A stretch of 48,463 nt of DNA from Bacteroidetes bacterium UBA1947 (GCA_002336915.1 DDET01000039.1:1-48463); one strand, 5' to 3'; counted from the stretch's first letter, positions 24,702-34,219 are shown. Program-made: numbers and translations. The notes: generated from the letters alone by a model not told the origin.

Positions 24702-27251
24702 ATGGATTCTAATTTCTCACCAAAAGTAAAAGAGATCATATCGTACAGTCGTGAGGAAGCATTAAGGCTGGGCAATGATTTCATAGGAACGGAGCACCTG
24801 CTGCTGGGGCTCATTCGCGAAGGCGATGGACTGGCGGTGCGCGTGCTGCAGACCCTGCAGGTAGACCTCTTCGACCTGCGTAAAGAACTGGAATTGGCTA
24901 TAAAGGATAAGAACAACAAACCGCTGGCCAATATAAACAGCCTGCCGCTTACCAAGCAGGCCGAAAAAGTGATACGCATCACCGTACTGGAAGCTAAGGC
25001 ACTGAAAAGTGCTACAGTAGAGACGGAGCACCTGATGCTCTCTATCCTGAAGAACAAGGAGAACGTTGCGACACAGATACTGCATCAATATGATGTTGAT
25101 TATGAACGATTTAAAAGCGAACTAAGTATTTTGCAAGGAGAAAATCCCCGTGCAGCCGATTACGGTGATCCGGGATCAGAAGAATTTGAAGATGATGACG
25201 AACGCAGGCAGTTTCAACAGCAGCGCAGGCAACCGGGTAATACCAAATCAAAAACACCGGTACTGGATAACTTTGGCCGCGACATCACGAAAATGGCAGA
25301 ACTGGGCAATTTAGACCCCATAGTAGGCAGGGAAGAAGAGATAGAGCGGGTATCGCAAATACTCTCGAGGCGTAAGAAGAATAACCCGATACTGATAGGC
25401 GAACCCGGTGTGGGTAAGACCGCCATCGTGGAAGGGCTGGCACTGCGCATAGTACAGCGCAAGGTATCGCGCGTATTGTTCGACAAACGTGTGATAAGCC
25501 TTGACCTTGCTGCACTGGTAGCAGGTACCAAATACCGCGGACAGTTTGAAGAGCGTATGAAGGCGATCATGAACGAGCTGGAAAAGAACCGCGACGTGAT
25601 ACTGTTCATAGACGAGATACATACTATAGTAGGTGCGGGCGGTGCTTCGGGCTCACTGGATGCCTCGAACATCTTTAAGCCGGCACTGGCGCGCGGCGAC
25701 CTGCAATGTATAGGTGCATCCACACTGGATGAGTACCGTATGTACATTGAGAAGGACGGTGCGCTCGACCGTCGTTTCCAGAAGGTATTGGTAGAACCAC
25801 CAAGCGTGGAAGAGACCATTACGATACTGAACAACATCAAATCGAAGTACGAAGACTTCCATAATGTAGAATATGATGCAGAGGCTATAGATGCCTGTGT
25901 GAAGCTGAGCGACAGGTATATGACCGACCGCCTGCTGCCTGACAAGGCCATAGATGTGATGGATGAAGTGGGGGCACGTGTTCACTTGAAGAACATTAAT
26001 GTACCCGAGAATATCCTGGAGCTTGAGAAGAAGATAGAAGATATAAAGCAGGAAAAGAATAAGGTAGTAAAGAGCCAGCGCTTTGAAGAAGCTGCGGCAC
26101 TGCGCGACCGTGAAAAACGCTTGGGCGAAGAACTGGAAAAAGCGAAGAACGATTGGGAAGAAGAAGCCAAGCACAAGCGCTACCCGATACACGAAGAGCA
26201 TATAGCTGAGGTGATCAGCATGATGACGGGTATACCGGTAATGCGCATGGTGGAAGCTGAAAGCGCCAAGCTGCGCCGCATGGGTGAAGACCTGAAGGGT
26301 GCGGTAGTAGGCCAGGACGAAGCGATAAGCAAAGTAGTAAAGTCGATACAGCGTAACCGCGTGGGATTGAAAGACCCCCGCAAGCCGATAGGCTCGTTCA
26401 TATTCCTGGGCCCGACGGGTGTGGGTAAAACTGAGCTTGCCCGCTCGCTGGCACGCTACATGTTTGACAGTGATGAAGCGCTGATACGCATAGACATGAG
26501 TGAGTACATGGAAAAATTCTCGCTCAGCCGCCTGATAGGTGCTCCTCCGGGATATGTGGGTTATGAAGAAGGCGGACAGCTGACTGAAAAAGTGCGCCGT
26601 AAACCATATTGCGTGGTACTGCTGGATGAAATAGAAAAAGCGCACCCGGATATCTTCAACATAATGCTGCAGGTACTGGATGACGGACAGCTTACCGATG
26701 GCCTTGGCCGCAAGGTGGACTTCAAGAATGCGCTGATCATCATGACATCGAACATCGGTGTTCGCCAACTGAAAGATTTTGGTGCAGGTGTAGGTTTTGC
26801 AACAGCTACAAAAACTGAAAATGCAGAGGACTTCAGCCGCGGTGTGATAGAAAAAGCCTTGAAACGCACCTTCTCTCCCGAGTTCCTGAACAGGATAGAC
26901 GATGTGGTGATATTCAACTCGCTGGACGAGGAGAACATAGGCCAGATCATCGAGATCATCATGAAGGACGTAATGAAGCGCCTGAATGCACTGGGCTTCT
27001 CACTTACGCTGGCGCCGGGTGCGAAGAAATTTATAGCTGAGAAAGGGTATGACCAACAGTTTGGTGCCCGCCCGCTGCACAGGGCTATCCAGAAATACCT
27101 GGAGGATCCGCTGGCGGAAGAGATACTGAACCACCGGATAAAAGAAGGTGATACGGTAACTGCAGACTATAGTGAAGAAGAAAAGAAGATAATATTTACC
27201 ATAGATTCATCTGCTCCTCAAAAAGAGCAGTCTGCACCAAAAGCAGAATAA
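24702..27251 (+). CDS. clpC: ATP-dependent Clp protease ATP-binding subunit ClpC
   Basis: An 849-residue AAA+ unfoldase that feeds substrates to ClpP. It has a double Clp N-domain (~1-145), a linker, a first AAA+ domain (Walker A GEPGVGKT at ~233, Walker B LFIDEIH) and a UVR-type motif in the middle domain (~420-455). In the second AAA+ domain, Walker A is GPTGVGKT at ~570, Walker B is VVLLDEIEKAH, and the sensor/Arg-finger segment is FSPEFLNRIDDV. A GVGF loop near residue 695 matches the ClpP-docking tripeptide region. Length and order are typical of ClpC. It is monocistronic, with a terminator after it. No mcsB-like kinase or ctsR gene is adjacent. Confidence 0.96.
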   Translation: MDSNFSPKVKEIISYSREEALRLGNDFIGTEHLLLGLIREGDGLAVRVLQTLQVDLFDLRKELELAIKDKNNKPLANINSLPLTKQAEKVIRITVLEAKALKSATVETEHLMLSILKNKENVATQILHQYDVDYERFKSELSILQGENPRAADYGDPGSEEFEDDDERRQFQQQRRQPGNTKSKTPVLDNFGRDITKMAELGNLDPIVGREEEIERVSQILSRRKKNNPILIGEPGVGKTAIVEGLALRIVQRKVSRVLFDKRVISLDLAALVAGTKYRGQFEERMKAIMNELEKNRDVILFIDEIHTIVGAGGASGSLDASNIFKPALARGDLQCIGASTLDEYRMYIEKDGALDRRFQKVLVEPPSVEETITILNNIKSKYEDFHNVEYDAEAIDACVKLSDRYMTDRLLPDKAIDVMDEVGARVHLKNINVPENILELEKKIEDIKQEKNKVVKSQRFEEAAALRDREKRLGEELEKAKNDWEEEAKHKRYPIHEEHIAEVISMMTGIPVMRMVEAESAKLRRMGEDLKGAVVGQDEAISKVVKSIQRNRVGLKDPRKPIGSFIFLGPTGVGKTELARSLARYMFDSDEALIRIDMSEYMEKFSLSRLIGAPPGYVGYEEGGQLTEKVRRKPYCVVLLDEIEKAHPDIFNIMLQVLDDGQLTDGLGRKVDFKNALIIMTSNIGVRQLKDFGAGVGFATATKTENAEDFSRGVIEKALKRTFSPEFLNRIDDVVIFNSLDEENIGQIIEIIMKDVMKRLNALGFSLTLAPGAKKFIAEKGYDQQFGARPLHRAIQKYLEDPLAEEILNHRIKEGDTVTADYSEEEKKIIFTIDSSAPQKEQSAPKAE

Positions 27252-27299
27252 GCGTTTAAGATTACCCACTCTGACAAGAAAGTGGTTTATACAAAGACT

Positions 27300-27330
27300 A
27301 CGCCCGGTTTCTACCGGGCGTTATTTTTTG
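27300..27330 (+). terminator. Rho-independent terminator after clpC
   Basis: ACGCCCGGT (27300-27308) pairs with ACCGGGCGT (27313-27321), followed by a T-rich tail, 48 bases after the clpC stop. Confidence 0.9.
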
Positions 27331-27451
27331 GAATGTACTAACGGGGCGGATGGTTCTTACGTCAATATAGGTAGACCGGGCCATTTTCACCTTATTTGCT
27401 ATAGGCCTACACTTCGATATAAAGCTGCTCCCGGTCATGTTTTTCTATATA

Positions 27452-27484
27452 AATAGCCTTGTATTTGGTACAAGGCTATTTTGT
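27452..27484. terminator. Second hairpin terminator between clpC and the thioredoxin-like gene
   Basis: AATAGCCTTGTA (27452-27463) pairs perfectly with 27469-27480 and is followed by TTTTG. It probably acts as a back-up terminator. Confidence 0.7.
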
Positions 27485-27490
27485 TGTAAA

Positions 27491-27521
27491 GCAAAAGCCC
27501 GGACTGTGCCCGGGCTTTTGC
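27491..27521. terminator. Bidirectional terminator of the thioredoxin-like gene
   Basis: GCAAAAGCCCGG (27491-27502) pairs with 27510-27521 around a 7-nt loop; both arms give a short U tract. It lies 15 bases beyond the stop of the minus-strand gene. Confidence 0.8.
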
Positions 27522-27535
27522 TTATATTAAATGTG

Positions 27536-28099
27536 TTATTTCTTCTTTTTCTTCATCTTCACGTGCGACTTTCGCTGGATGGCGTCGTAGAGCTCTTTAA
27601 CCGGCACGTGTGTGTGCCATGCCTGCACCACTTTGCGATCCTTATCATAGACGACTATGAAGGGTACCCCCCGGACACCATAGTAGCCGGTGAAGAACAT
27701 CCTGCTATCCATACCTACTATCTTGATGTTCTTATAGTCATCAAGATGGTATTTTTTCGCAAAGCCCTTTATCTGGTAGATGGGTGAGAAAGAGAACATA
27801 TAAAAATCGGCACCTGAAAGTGAATCCCAGCTTTTTTGCAGGGTTTCGAAAGCCGATTCGCAGTGACCGCACTCAGCACCGAAGAAGAAGAAAACGGTGG
27901 GTTTGCCTGCCGGTATGGTGGCCGAGTTGAAAGTGGTAGCGCTATCCAGCAGCTTTATTTCAAAGGGCGGCATGTTAGGGTCCTGCATATAGGGCAGGCT
28001 ATCATCTGCATGAGGATTTTCCTTTTTGTCGTTCTGTGCAAAGGCAGGAGTAGCAGCGAATGCGATACAAGCCAGGAGGAGCAAATAAATACGTTTCAT
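27536..28099 (-). CDS. Periplasmic thioredoxin-like protein
   Basis: A 187-residue exported protein. The signal peptide is MKRIYLLLLACIAFAATPAFA. The thioredoxin/AhpC-type fold contains VFFFFGAECGHCESAF, with a CGHC redox pair, and the cis-Pro region GVRGVPFIVVYDKD. The C-terminus is Lys-rich (KMKKKKK). It probably acts in thiol-disulfide exchange in the periplasm, like TlpA/ResA-type proteins. The start at 28099 was chosen because the signal peptide begins there; the frame stays open upstream but encodes nothing family-like. It is divergent from the helicase gene, with terminators on its 3' side. Confidence 0.88.
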   Translation of the reverse strand: MKRIYLLLLACIAFAATPAFAQNDKKENPHADDSLPYMQDPNMPPFEIKLLDSATTFNSATIPAGKPTVFFFFGAECGHCESAFETLQKSWDSLSGADFYMFSFSPIYQIKGFAKKYHLDDYKNIKIVGMDSRMFFTGYYGVRGVPFIVVYDKDRKVVQAWHTHVPVKELYDAIQRKSHVKMKKKKK

Positions 28100-28141
28100 A
28101 TAAGTTTGACTGTGCGGTGTATATATCAATAAATGTACCAA

Positions 28142-28149
28142 CAAATGTA
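28142..28149 (-). promoter_or_regulatory. Candidate -7 element for the thioredoxin-like gene
   Basis: On the minus strand it reads TACATTTG, matching TAnnTTTG, 42 bases before the ATG at 28099. No -33 TTG at the usual spacing was seen. Confidence 0.35.
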
Positions 28150-28221
28150 AGCATACAATCCTTTTAGTTAACTTTATCAGTATAAAATTATTCCCTTTAA
28201 TATATAGGAGCGGCCCATTAT

Positions 28222-31200
28222 ATGAATGAAGAACTTTTCCTGCAGCGGTACGAGAAATTGAATGAAAGCCAGCGTGAGGCAGTAGATATGATATTTGGGC
28301 CGGTGATGGTGATAGCGGGACCGGGAACAGGAAAGACCGAGGTGCTATCCATGAGGATAGCCAACCTGCTGCGCAGCGAGGCCCAGGTGCAACCAAATGA
28401 AATACTGTGCCTTACTTACACTGAAGAAGCTACTAACTCGATGCGGCGCAGGCTGGTGCAGATAATAGGCACGGCAGCGCACAGAGTGAATATTGTGACC
28501 TTCCATGCCTTTTGTAATAATGTAATCCAGAGTAACAGCGAATACTTCAGCATGCGCAGCCTGCAGCCAATAACCGAGCTGGAACGCACCGAGCTGCTGT
28601 ATGAAATGCTGGAACAATTACCGCCGGGCCACCCACTACGGAAACTGAGCGGAAACATCTATTATGATGCCAGTAAGCTGGACAGGCTCTTTGACCTGAT
28701 GAAGCGTGAGAACATGCGCCCGCCGGATATAACGGCTGCCATAGATAGCTATATAGCAGGACTGCCCCAGCGCGATGAATATGTGTACAAGCGCAATGGC
28801 AAAGGGTACAAGACCGGCGACCTGAAGCAGGATAAGATAGACGAGGAGGTAAGAAAAATGCTGGTGACGAAAGCAGCGGCCTCGCTCTTTGATGAGTATG
28901 AGCGGAGGATGAAAGAAGCAGGGCGTTACGACTTCAATGATATGATCAGCTGGGTGCTGGATGCATTTGAGAAACACCCCTTCCTGCTGCTGAGCTACCA
29001 GGAGCGGCACCAATTCATACTGGTGGATGAGTTCCAGGATACAAATGGTTCGCAGAATAAGCTGCTGCAGATGCTGACGGAATTCTGGGAAGACCCGAAC
29101 ATATTTGTGGTAGGCGATGATGACCAGTCGATATACGAATTCCAGGGAGCGCGGATAAAGAACATCATAGAGTTTTATGAGCGATACAAAGACAAGATAA
29201 AAGTGATCATCCTGCCGCAAAACTATCGCTCATCGCAGGCGATACTGGATAAGGCTACTGCAACCATAAAGGAAAATAAGCAAAGGCTGATATACCAGCT
29301 TGAGGAGTTGAACCTTGACAAGAATATCATTGCATCTGCCGAGCGCTTTAAGGACGGGAATGATACCATACAGCCGGAGGTGAACATCTACCCGAATGTG
29401 TTGCAGGAAGAGGCGGATGTGGTGATGCAGATAGAAAAGCTGAAGGAAGCGGGAGTGCCGCTTAAGGAGGTAGCGGTACTATATGCGCAGCATAAGCAGG
29501 CGGATAAGATCATAGACCTTATGGAGCGCAAGGGCATACCTTATAATGTGAAGAAGCCCGTGAATATACTGGAGCTGCCACTGATACAGCAGGTGGTGAA
29601 CATACTCTACTACCTGGATGAAGAACGCAAAATACCCTTCAGTGCGGAGTCGAGACTATTTGAGATGATGCATGCGCCGTATTATGGTATTACCGGTACG
29701 GACATAGCATTACTGTCGCTGCATATACAGGCTAACAGGACAAAAGACAGGAGCCTGGGCTACTGGCGTATGGTATTGGGTAACGGGCTGCTGTTCGAAT
29801 CGCTGAACCTGCGATCGGCAAGTGCGCTGATAAGGCTGGGTAATAATATAGAGCAATGGCTGCGGCAGCAAACGGAACTACCCCTGCCGCTGCTGGTGGA
29901 AAAGATAGTGTATGAGAGCGGTATGGTATCGCACATACTGCGTGGCAAGAACTATACATGGGATGTGCAAGTGCTGCATACCTTCTTTGAATTTGTGAAA
30001 GATGCCTATGGACGCGATGCAAGAATAAAGCCTGCAGAGCTGCTGCGCATGCTGGAAAAAATGAAAGAAGAAAACATTTCCATACCCTTGCAAAAAGTGG
30101 TGCAGAATGATAACGGTGTGCGTTTTTATACAGCGCATGGCGCCAAGGGAAATGAGTTTGAGTACGTATTCCTTATAGGCGCTACCAAGAACTTCTGGGA
30201 GGCGAAGCGAGGTGCGATGAATGCTTACAAGCTACCTGATACGCTGACTAATACACAGGACGATCCTGAAAGCACATATAAAATTGAAGTTGCCCGCCGA
30301 CTGTTTTACGTGGCGCTTACCAGGGCGAAGAAACACCTGTATGTATCGTATGCGCAGGCGGATAACGGGGGCAAAAGCCTGGAGCCGTCCTTGTTCATAG
30401 ACGAAATAAGTGCCGCCGAAGAAAGGCATATGAAGATAGTAGAGGCCAACGATGTGATAACAACTATGCACCTGGCGATGGGGCCTGCGCCCAAAGTGCA
30501 GATAGAGCTTGCCAACCACCAGTGGATAGAAAGAGTGCTGGGGCATTTTACCATGAGCTATACCACATTGTGCAAGTTCATACGCTGCCCGCTGGCATTT
30601 TATTATGAGAACATATTGCAGGTTCCTTACCAGAAGAGCGATGCACTGGCTTTTGGTAGCGCAGTGCACAATACGCTGGAGCGCATGTTCAAAGTGATGA
30701 AGGAGCGTGAGGGTGTGTTCCCCACGAAGGAGGAGATGCTGGTGTTCTTTGAGAACTCTTTGTTCCGTGAATCAGCCTCGTTTACCCCAGTGCAGTACGA
30801 CAGGCGCAAGGAACAGGGCATAACTATGCTATCGGAATACTATGATCAATACATAAACACCTTTGCCACGAATGTGGAGATTGAATTTAAAGTGCCACGC
30901 TATATGCTGGACGGCATACCTGTGACGGGGAAGATAGATAAGATGGAAATGGATGCTGATGGCTGCACGGTGGTGGATTATAAAACGGGTGACCCGGACC
31001 GATCGGCCAGCGCAATGATAGCCGGACCGAATGAAAAAGATCCGATGGGCGGTGACTACTGGCGACAGATGGTGTTTTACAAGCTACTACTGGAGCGATA
31101 CCCGGACAGGCCATTCAAGGTGAAGATGGGCATGTTCGACTACATAGAAAAAGGGCGCAAGACCAATGAATATAAGCGCCTGCTGGTACCCGTGTACTCA

Positions 31201-31365
31201 CAGGATGAAGAAACCGTACTTGGCCAGTTAAGGGATGCCTATGTGAGTATCATGAACCATGACTTCAATACCGGTTGTGGCAAAGAAGATTGCCACTGGT
31301 GCAACTTTGCCAAGCAATACGAGCTCGTCCGGCCGGCTGAGGAGGTGGAGATAGATGATGTGTAG
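28222..31365 (+). CDS. UvrD/Rep-family helicase fused to an Fe-S PD-(D/E)XK nuclease domain
   Basis: A 1047-residue protein. Residues ~1-730 are a superfamily 1A helicase: LNESQREAV (Q-motif region), Walker A GPGTGKT (~33-39), LVDEFQDT (motif II), GDDDQSIYEFQGA (motif III), QNYRSS (motif IV), TAHGAKGNEFEYV (motif V) and YVALTRAKKHLY (motif VI). Residues ~770-1047 are an AddB/RecB-type nuclease: FGSAVHNTLE, the catalytic VVDYKTGDPD, and four Cys placed as in the 4Fe-4S nucleases (FIRCPLAFYY at ~790, then GCGKEDCHWCNF at ~1018-1027). This layout fits DNA end processing or repair. No AddA/AddB partner is nearby, so it may work alone. Confidence 0.93.
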   Translation: MNEELFLQRYEKLNESQREAVDMIFGPVMVIAGPGTGKTEVLSMRIANLLRSEAQVQPNEILCLTYTEEATNSMRRRLVQIIGTAAHRVNIVTFHAFCNNVIQSNSEYFSMRSLQPITELERTELLYEMLEQLPPGHPLRKLSGNIYYDASKLDRLFDLMKRENMRPPDITAAIDSYIAGLPQRDEYVYKRNGKGYKTGDLKQDKIDEEVRKMLVTKAAASLFDEYERRMKEAGRYDFNDMISWVLDAFEKHPFLLLSYQERHQFILVDEFQDTNGSQNKLLQMLTEFWEDPNIFVVGDDDQSIYEFQGARIKNIIEFYERYKDKIKVIILPQNYRSSQAILDKATATIKENKQRLIYQLEELNLDKNIIASAERFKDGNDTIQPEVNIYPNVLQEEADVVMQIEKLKEAGVPLKEVAVLYAQHKQADKIIDLMERKGIPYNVKKPVNILELPLIQQVVNILYYLDEERKIPFSAESRLFEMMHAPYYGITGTDIALLSLHIQANRTKDRSLGYWRMVLGNGLLFESLNLRSASALIRLGNNIEQWLRQQTELPLPLLVEKIVYESGMVSHILRGKNYTWDVQVLHTFFEFVKDAYGRDARIKPAELLRMLEKMKEENISIPLQKVVQNDNGVRFYTAHGAKGNEFEYVFLIGATKNFWEAKRGAMNAYKLPDTLTNTQDDPESTYKIEVARRLFYVALTRAKKHLYVSYAQADNGGKSLEPSLFIDEISAAEERHMKIVEANDVITTMHLAMGPAPKVQIELANHQWIERVLGHFTMSYTTLCKFIRCPLAFYYENILQVPYQKSDALAFGSAVHNTLERMFKVMKEREGVFPTKEEMLVFFENSLFRESASFTPVQYDRRKEQGITMLSEYYDQYINTFATNVEIEFKVPRYMLDGIPVTGKIDKMEMDADGCTVVDYKTGDPDRSASAMIAGPNEKDPMGGDYWRQMVFYKLLLERYPDRPFKVKMGMFDYIEKGRKTNEYKRLLVPVYSQDEETVLGQLRDAYVSIMNHDFNTGCGKEDCHWCNFAKQYELVRPAEEVEIDDV

Positions 31366-31366
31366 C

Positions 31367-32530
31367 CTATTTCAAAAGTATATACATCTCCACATCCTTC
31401 TTGGTTATCTTCTTATCTGAGAGTATGATGAGGCGTTCTACCACATTACGTAGCTCTCGGATGTTGCCTGTCCAGTTATAATCTTGGAGCGCTTTTACTG
31501 CGGCGGCTTCCATTTCTTTTACCGGCTGCTTGTACTCTTCGCTTATGTCTTTAAGGAAATGTTCTATCAGCAGAGGTATATCATCCCTGCGGTCGTTGAG
31601 GGAGGGCACGTGTATGAGTATAACGCTGAGGCGGTGATACAGATCGAGCCTGAATTTTTTGGCGTCCACTTCCTGCAGCAGGTCCTTGTTGGTAGCGGCT
31701 ATTACGCGCACATCTACTTTAATTTCTTTTTCGCCACCTACGCGGGTTATTTTGCCTTCCTGCAATGCGCGCAGCATCTTGGCTTGTGCATCGTGACTCA
31801 TGTCGCCTATCTCATCGAGGAACAAGGTACCACCGCTGGCCATTTCGAACTTGCCAATGCGCTGCTTGATGGCTGAAGTGAAAGAGCCTTTTTCATGGCC
31901 AAATAGTTCGCTTTCTATAAGCTCTGAGGGTATGGCCGCGCAGTTCACCTCAATAAGCGGTGCTGCAGAGCGTGTGCTCAACTCGTGTATGCGGCGTGCG
32001 ACCAGTTCTTTACCTACACCGTTCTCACCCGTTACCAGTACGCGTGCATCTGTCGGGGCTACTTTTTCTATTGTTTCTTTTATACGCGCCATCCCTTCGG
32101 AAGTACCTATCATCTCGGCACTGCGGGATATCTTTTTGCGTAGTTGTTTTGTTTCCGCCACCAGGGATTTTTTATCCATGGCATTGCGGATGGTGATGAG
32201 CATGCGGTTAAGATCGGGTGGCTTGGAGATATAGTCGAATGCGCCTTTCTTCACTGCTTCCACAGCGGTCTCAATGTTGCCATGGCCGCTGATGACTATA
32301 AAAGGAGTATCCGGTTTTTCTTCACGCGCTACTGCCAGGACTTCCATGCCATCCATTTTGGGCATTTTTATATCGCAAAGGATGCAATCGTAGTTGTTCT
32401 CTTTTATCTTTTTTACTGCCTCTACACCGTCAGCCGCTTCATCGATGGCAAAGCCTTCGAAGGCAAGTATCTCTCCTATGCTTTTGCGTATCGCTTTTTC
32501 GTCGTCTACTATAAGTATTGTCTGTGACAT
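31367..32530 (-). CDS. NtrC-family response regulator without DNA-binding domain
   Basis: A 387-residue protein. Its receiver domain (~1-118) has phosphoacceptor Asp53 (LCDIKMPKMDG) and a KPP switch Lys. The AAA+ sigma-54 activator domain (~138-370) has Walker A GENGVGKE (~168), Walker B LFLDE (~236), and RNVVERLIIL at the end. The protein stops there: the C-terminal Fis-type helix-turn-helix of NtrC proteins is absent. The sigma-54 contact loop GAFTGA reads GSFTSA (215-220). Bacteroidota homologues with this short form are known to me, but their target is unclear. It lies 3 bases after the MORN-repeat gene (probable operon), and its stop is one base from that of the convergent helicase. No sensor kinase is adjacent. 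Confidence 0.9.
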   Translation of the reverse strand: MSQTILIVDDEKAIRKSIGEILAFEGFAIDEAADGVEAVKKIKENNYDCILCDIKMPKMDGMEVLAVAREEKPDTPFIVISGHGNIETAVEAVKKGAFDYISKPPDLNRMLITIRNAMDKKSLVAETKQLRKKISRSAEMIGTSEGMARIKETIEKVAPTDARVLVTGENGVGKELVARRIHELSTRSAAPLIEVNCAAIPSELIESELFGHEKGSFTSAIKQRIGKFEMASGGTLFLDEIGDMSHDAQAKMLRALQEGKITRVGGEKEIKVDVRVIAATNKDLLQEVDAKKFRLDLYHRLSVILIHVPSLNDRRDDIPLLIEHFLKDISEEYKQPVKEMEAAAVKALQDYNWTGNIRELRNVVERLIILSDKKITKKDVEMYILLK

Positions 32531-32533
32531 AAT

Positions 32534-33292
32534 TTATTTCTTTTCTTCGCCGTTGTGGTATTTGATTGTTTTGGTTGGCTTGCCGTCAATATCATATTGT
32601 TTCCATAGGCCTTCTTTCTGCCCGTCTTTGTAGTTGCCGGTTGCTTTCAGGTTGCCATTGTCATAAAACTCTTTTCCATCGCCGGTCTGGTTGCCCATTT
32701 TATAATTAGTCACCTCGCTTACTTTTCCATTTTCGTAGTAGGTAGTAACCATGCCATCTATCTCACCGTCTTTGTAGTCGTACTCTGCTGCCTTATTCTT
32801 ATTATCAAAGTACCAGATGGAACGGCCTACGCGTTTGTCTTGTGAAAAGGTGCTTTCTTCCTGGATATTGCCTGCAAAGTACCACCTTTTATAAGGGCCG
32901 TCTTTTTTGCCGTTTACATAATATGCTTCCTCCGCACGCATGGCACCCTTGTTAAATACCCTGCGTGGGCCATTCAGTATATTATCTCTAAAGGTTTCGA
33001 GGAGACTAGTATAGCCGGTAACATCTATGGATACATGCAGGCCGTTCATTTTGCCGTTCCTGAATATCTTTATGTCTTTGGGATAGCCATTGTCCCAATA
33101 GGTAGTCCAGGCACCATCAAAGAGTCCATTGAGCATATACCCGTCCTCCGTTATCCTATCGTGGTTCTTTACCTGTATAAATTCATGCCCGTCCTCCGTC
33201 TTAGTACGCACAGTGTCAAGCTTCTGTGCGGCAGCGCCCGAGAACGAAAAAACACCCGAAATGAATATTGCGAGCGCGAGTATGTATTTCAT
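32534..33292 (-). CDS. Exported MORN/YwqK-type repeat protein
   Basis: A 252-residue protein with a signal peptide (~1-21, ending GAAA) followed by seven or eight MORN-type repeats of ~22 residues with the pattern Y-DG---G-W--YY-NG. Examples are YYVNGKKDGPYKRWYFAGN and YKDGQKEGLWKQYD. The repeats are often annotated 'toxin-antitoxin YwqK antitoxin', but no toxin is nearby and the export signal argues against that role. It is more likely a periplasmic or surface repeat protein. The start at 33292 was chosen for the signal peptide. It is the first gene of an apparent operon with the response regulator. Confidence 0.85.
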   Translation of the reverse strand: MKYILALAIFISGVFSFSGAAAQKLDTVRTKTEDGHEFIQVKNHDRITEDGYMLNGLFDGAWTTYWDNGYPKDIKIFRNGKMNGLHVSIDVTGYTSLLETFRDNILNGPRRVFNKGAMRAEEAYYVNGKKDGPYKRWYFAGNIQEESTFSQDKRVGRSIWYFDNKNKAAEYDYKDGEIDGMVTTYYENGKVSEVTNYKMGNQTGDGKEFYDNGNLKATGNYKDGQKEGLWKQYDIDGKPTKTIKYHNGEEKK

Positions 33293-33460
33293 GATAGAAA
33301 GTAATTTGAGCCAATTTAGCAATTTATTTGCTTGCGGGGCGCGTATTTCTGTAACATTAATAATTCTTTACCGAAAATATCTGCAACTTTGTCAGGGCAA
33401 ACGCATGGCACCCGTTTTGCAGATACATGTACATACATTCATTCAAAAAAGAGTATTTAT

Positions 33461-34180
33461 ATGGGTAAGAAAGTTTTGCATGAAGCGAATACGAGGGGCC
33501 ATGCCGACCATGGCTGGCTGAATGCATATCATAGTTTTAGTTTTGCCGGTTATCACGACCCGGAAAGGGTGCATTTTGGTGCTTTAAGGGTACTGAATAA
33601 TGATGTGGTAGCGGCGGGCACGGGCTTTGGCAAGCACCCGCATGATAATATGGAGATCATAACCGTGGTGCTGAAAGGTGCCCTGGAGCACCAGGACAGT
33701 ATGGGGCATACGCAGGCCATCAGGCCCGGAGAGGTGCAGGTAATGAGCGCGGGAACCGGTGTGACCCATAGTGAATACAACCATAGCAAGAGCGAAAGCG
33801 TAGAGCTGCTGCAGATTTGGATATTCCCGGACAAACGGAATGTGGCGCCGCGTTATGATCAAAAAATGTTTGAGGCAGCGGGAAGGGTAAATAAGATACA
33901 GCAGCTGGTATCGTCGATAGACAAGGATGAAGCCGGATTGAAGATACATTCGGACACAAGGATATCAAGAGTGAACCTTGAAGCAGGGAGAGAAGTGGAA
34001 TATATACTTACGGACGATAAACACGGCCTGTATATATTTATGATAGAGGGAAGTGCTACTGCGGGTGAACAAGTACTGAGCAGGAGGGATGGTTATGGAA
34101 TATCCGGGGAGGAGCGCGTAAGCCTGAAAGCGAATACAGACAGTGACATATTGCTGCTTGAAGTGCCGATGTATATGTAA
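33461..34180 (+). CDS. Pirin family protein
   Basis: A 239-residue bicupin of the pirin/YhhW type. The N-terminal cupin has the metal-binding set GKHPHDNMEIITVVLKG plus GTGVTHSEYN (two His, then His and Glu). The C-terminal cupin lacks those residues, as in YhhW. Some pirins have quercetinase activity and others act as redox-sensing cofactors; the role here is not decidable. The ATG at 33461 (MGKKVLHEANTRG) is the natural start, since family members begin with a similar R-G-ADHGWL segment. It is probably co-transcribed with the small Fe-S protein 39 bases downstream. Confidence 0.93.
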   Translation: MGKKVLHEANTRGHADHGWLNAYHSFSFAGYHDPERVHFGALRVLNNDVVAAGTGFGKHPHDNMEIITVVLKGALEHQDSMGHTQAIRPGEVQVMSAGTGVTHSEYNHSKSESVELLQIWIFPDKRNVAPRYDQKMFEAAGRVNKIQQLVSSIDKDEAGLKIHSDTRISRVNLEAGREVEYILTDDKHGLYIFMIEGSATAGEQVLSRRDGYGISGEERVSLKANTDSDILLLEVPMYM

Positions 34181-34219
34181 GAATGGTTTTAGTAAATTTG
34201 AGGAAAGAAGAAAATAGAC

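Noticed and set aside
32534..33292. Annotation as a toxin-antitoxin YwqK antitoxin
   Set aside because: The label rests only on MORN-type repeats; the protein has a signal peptide and no toxin gene is adjacent.
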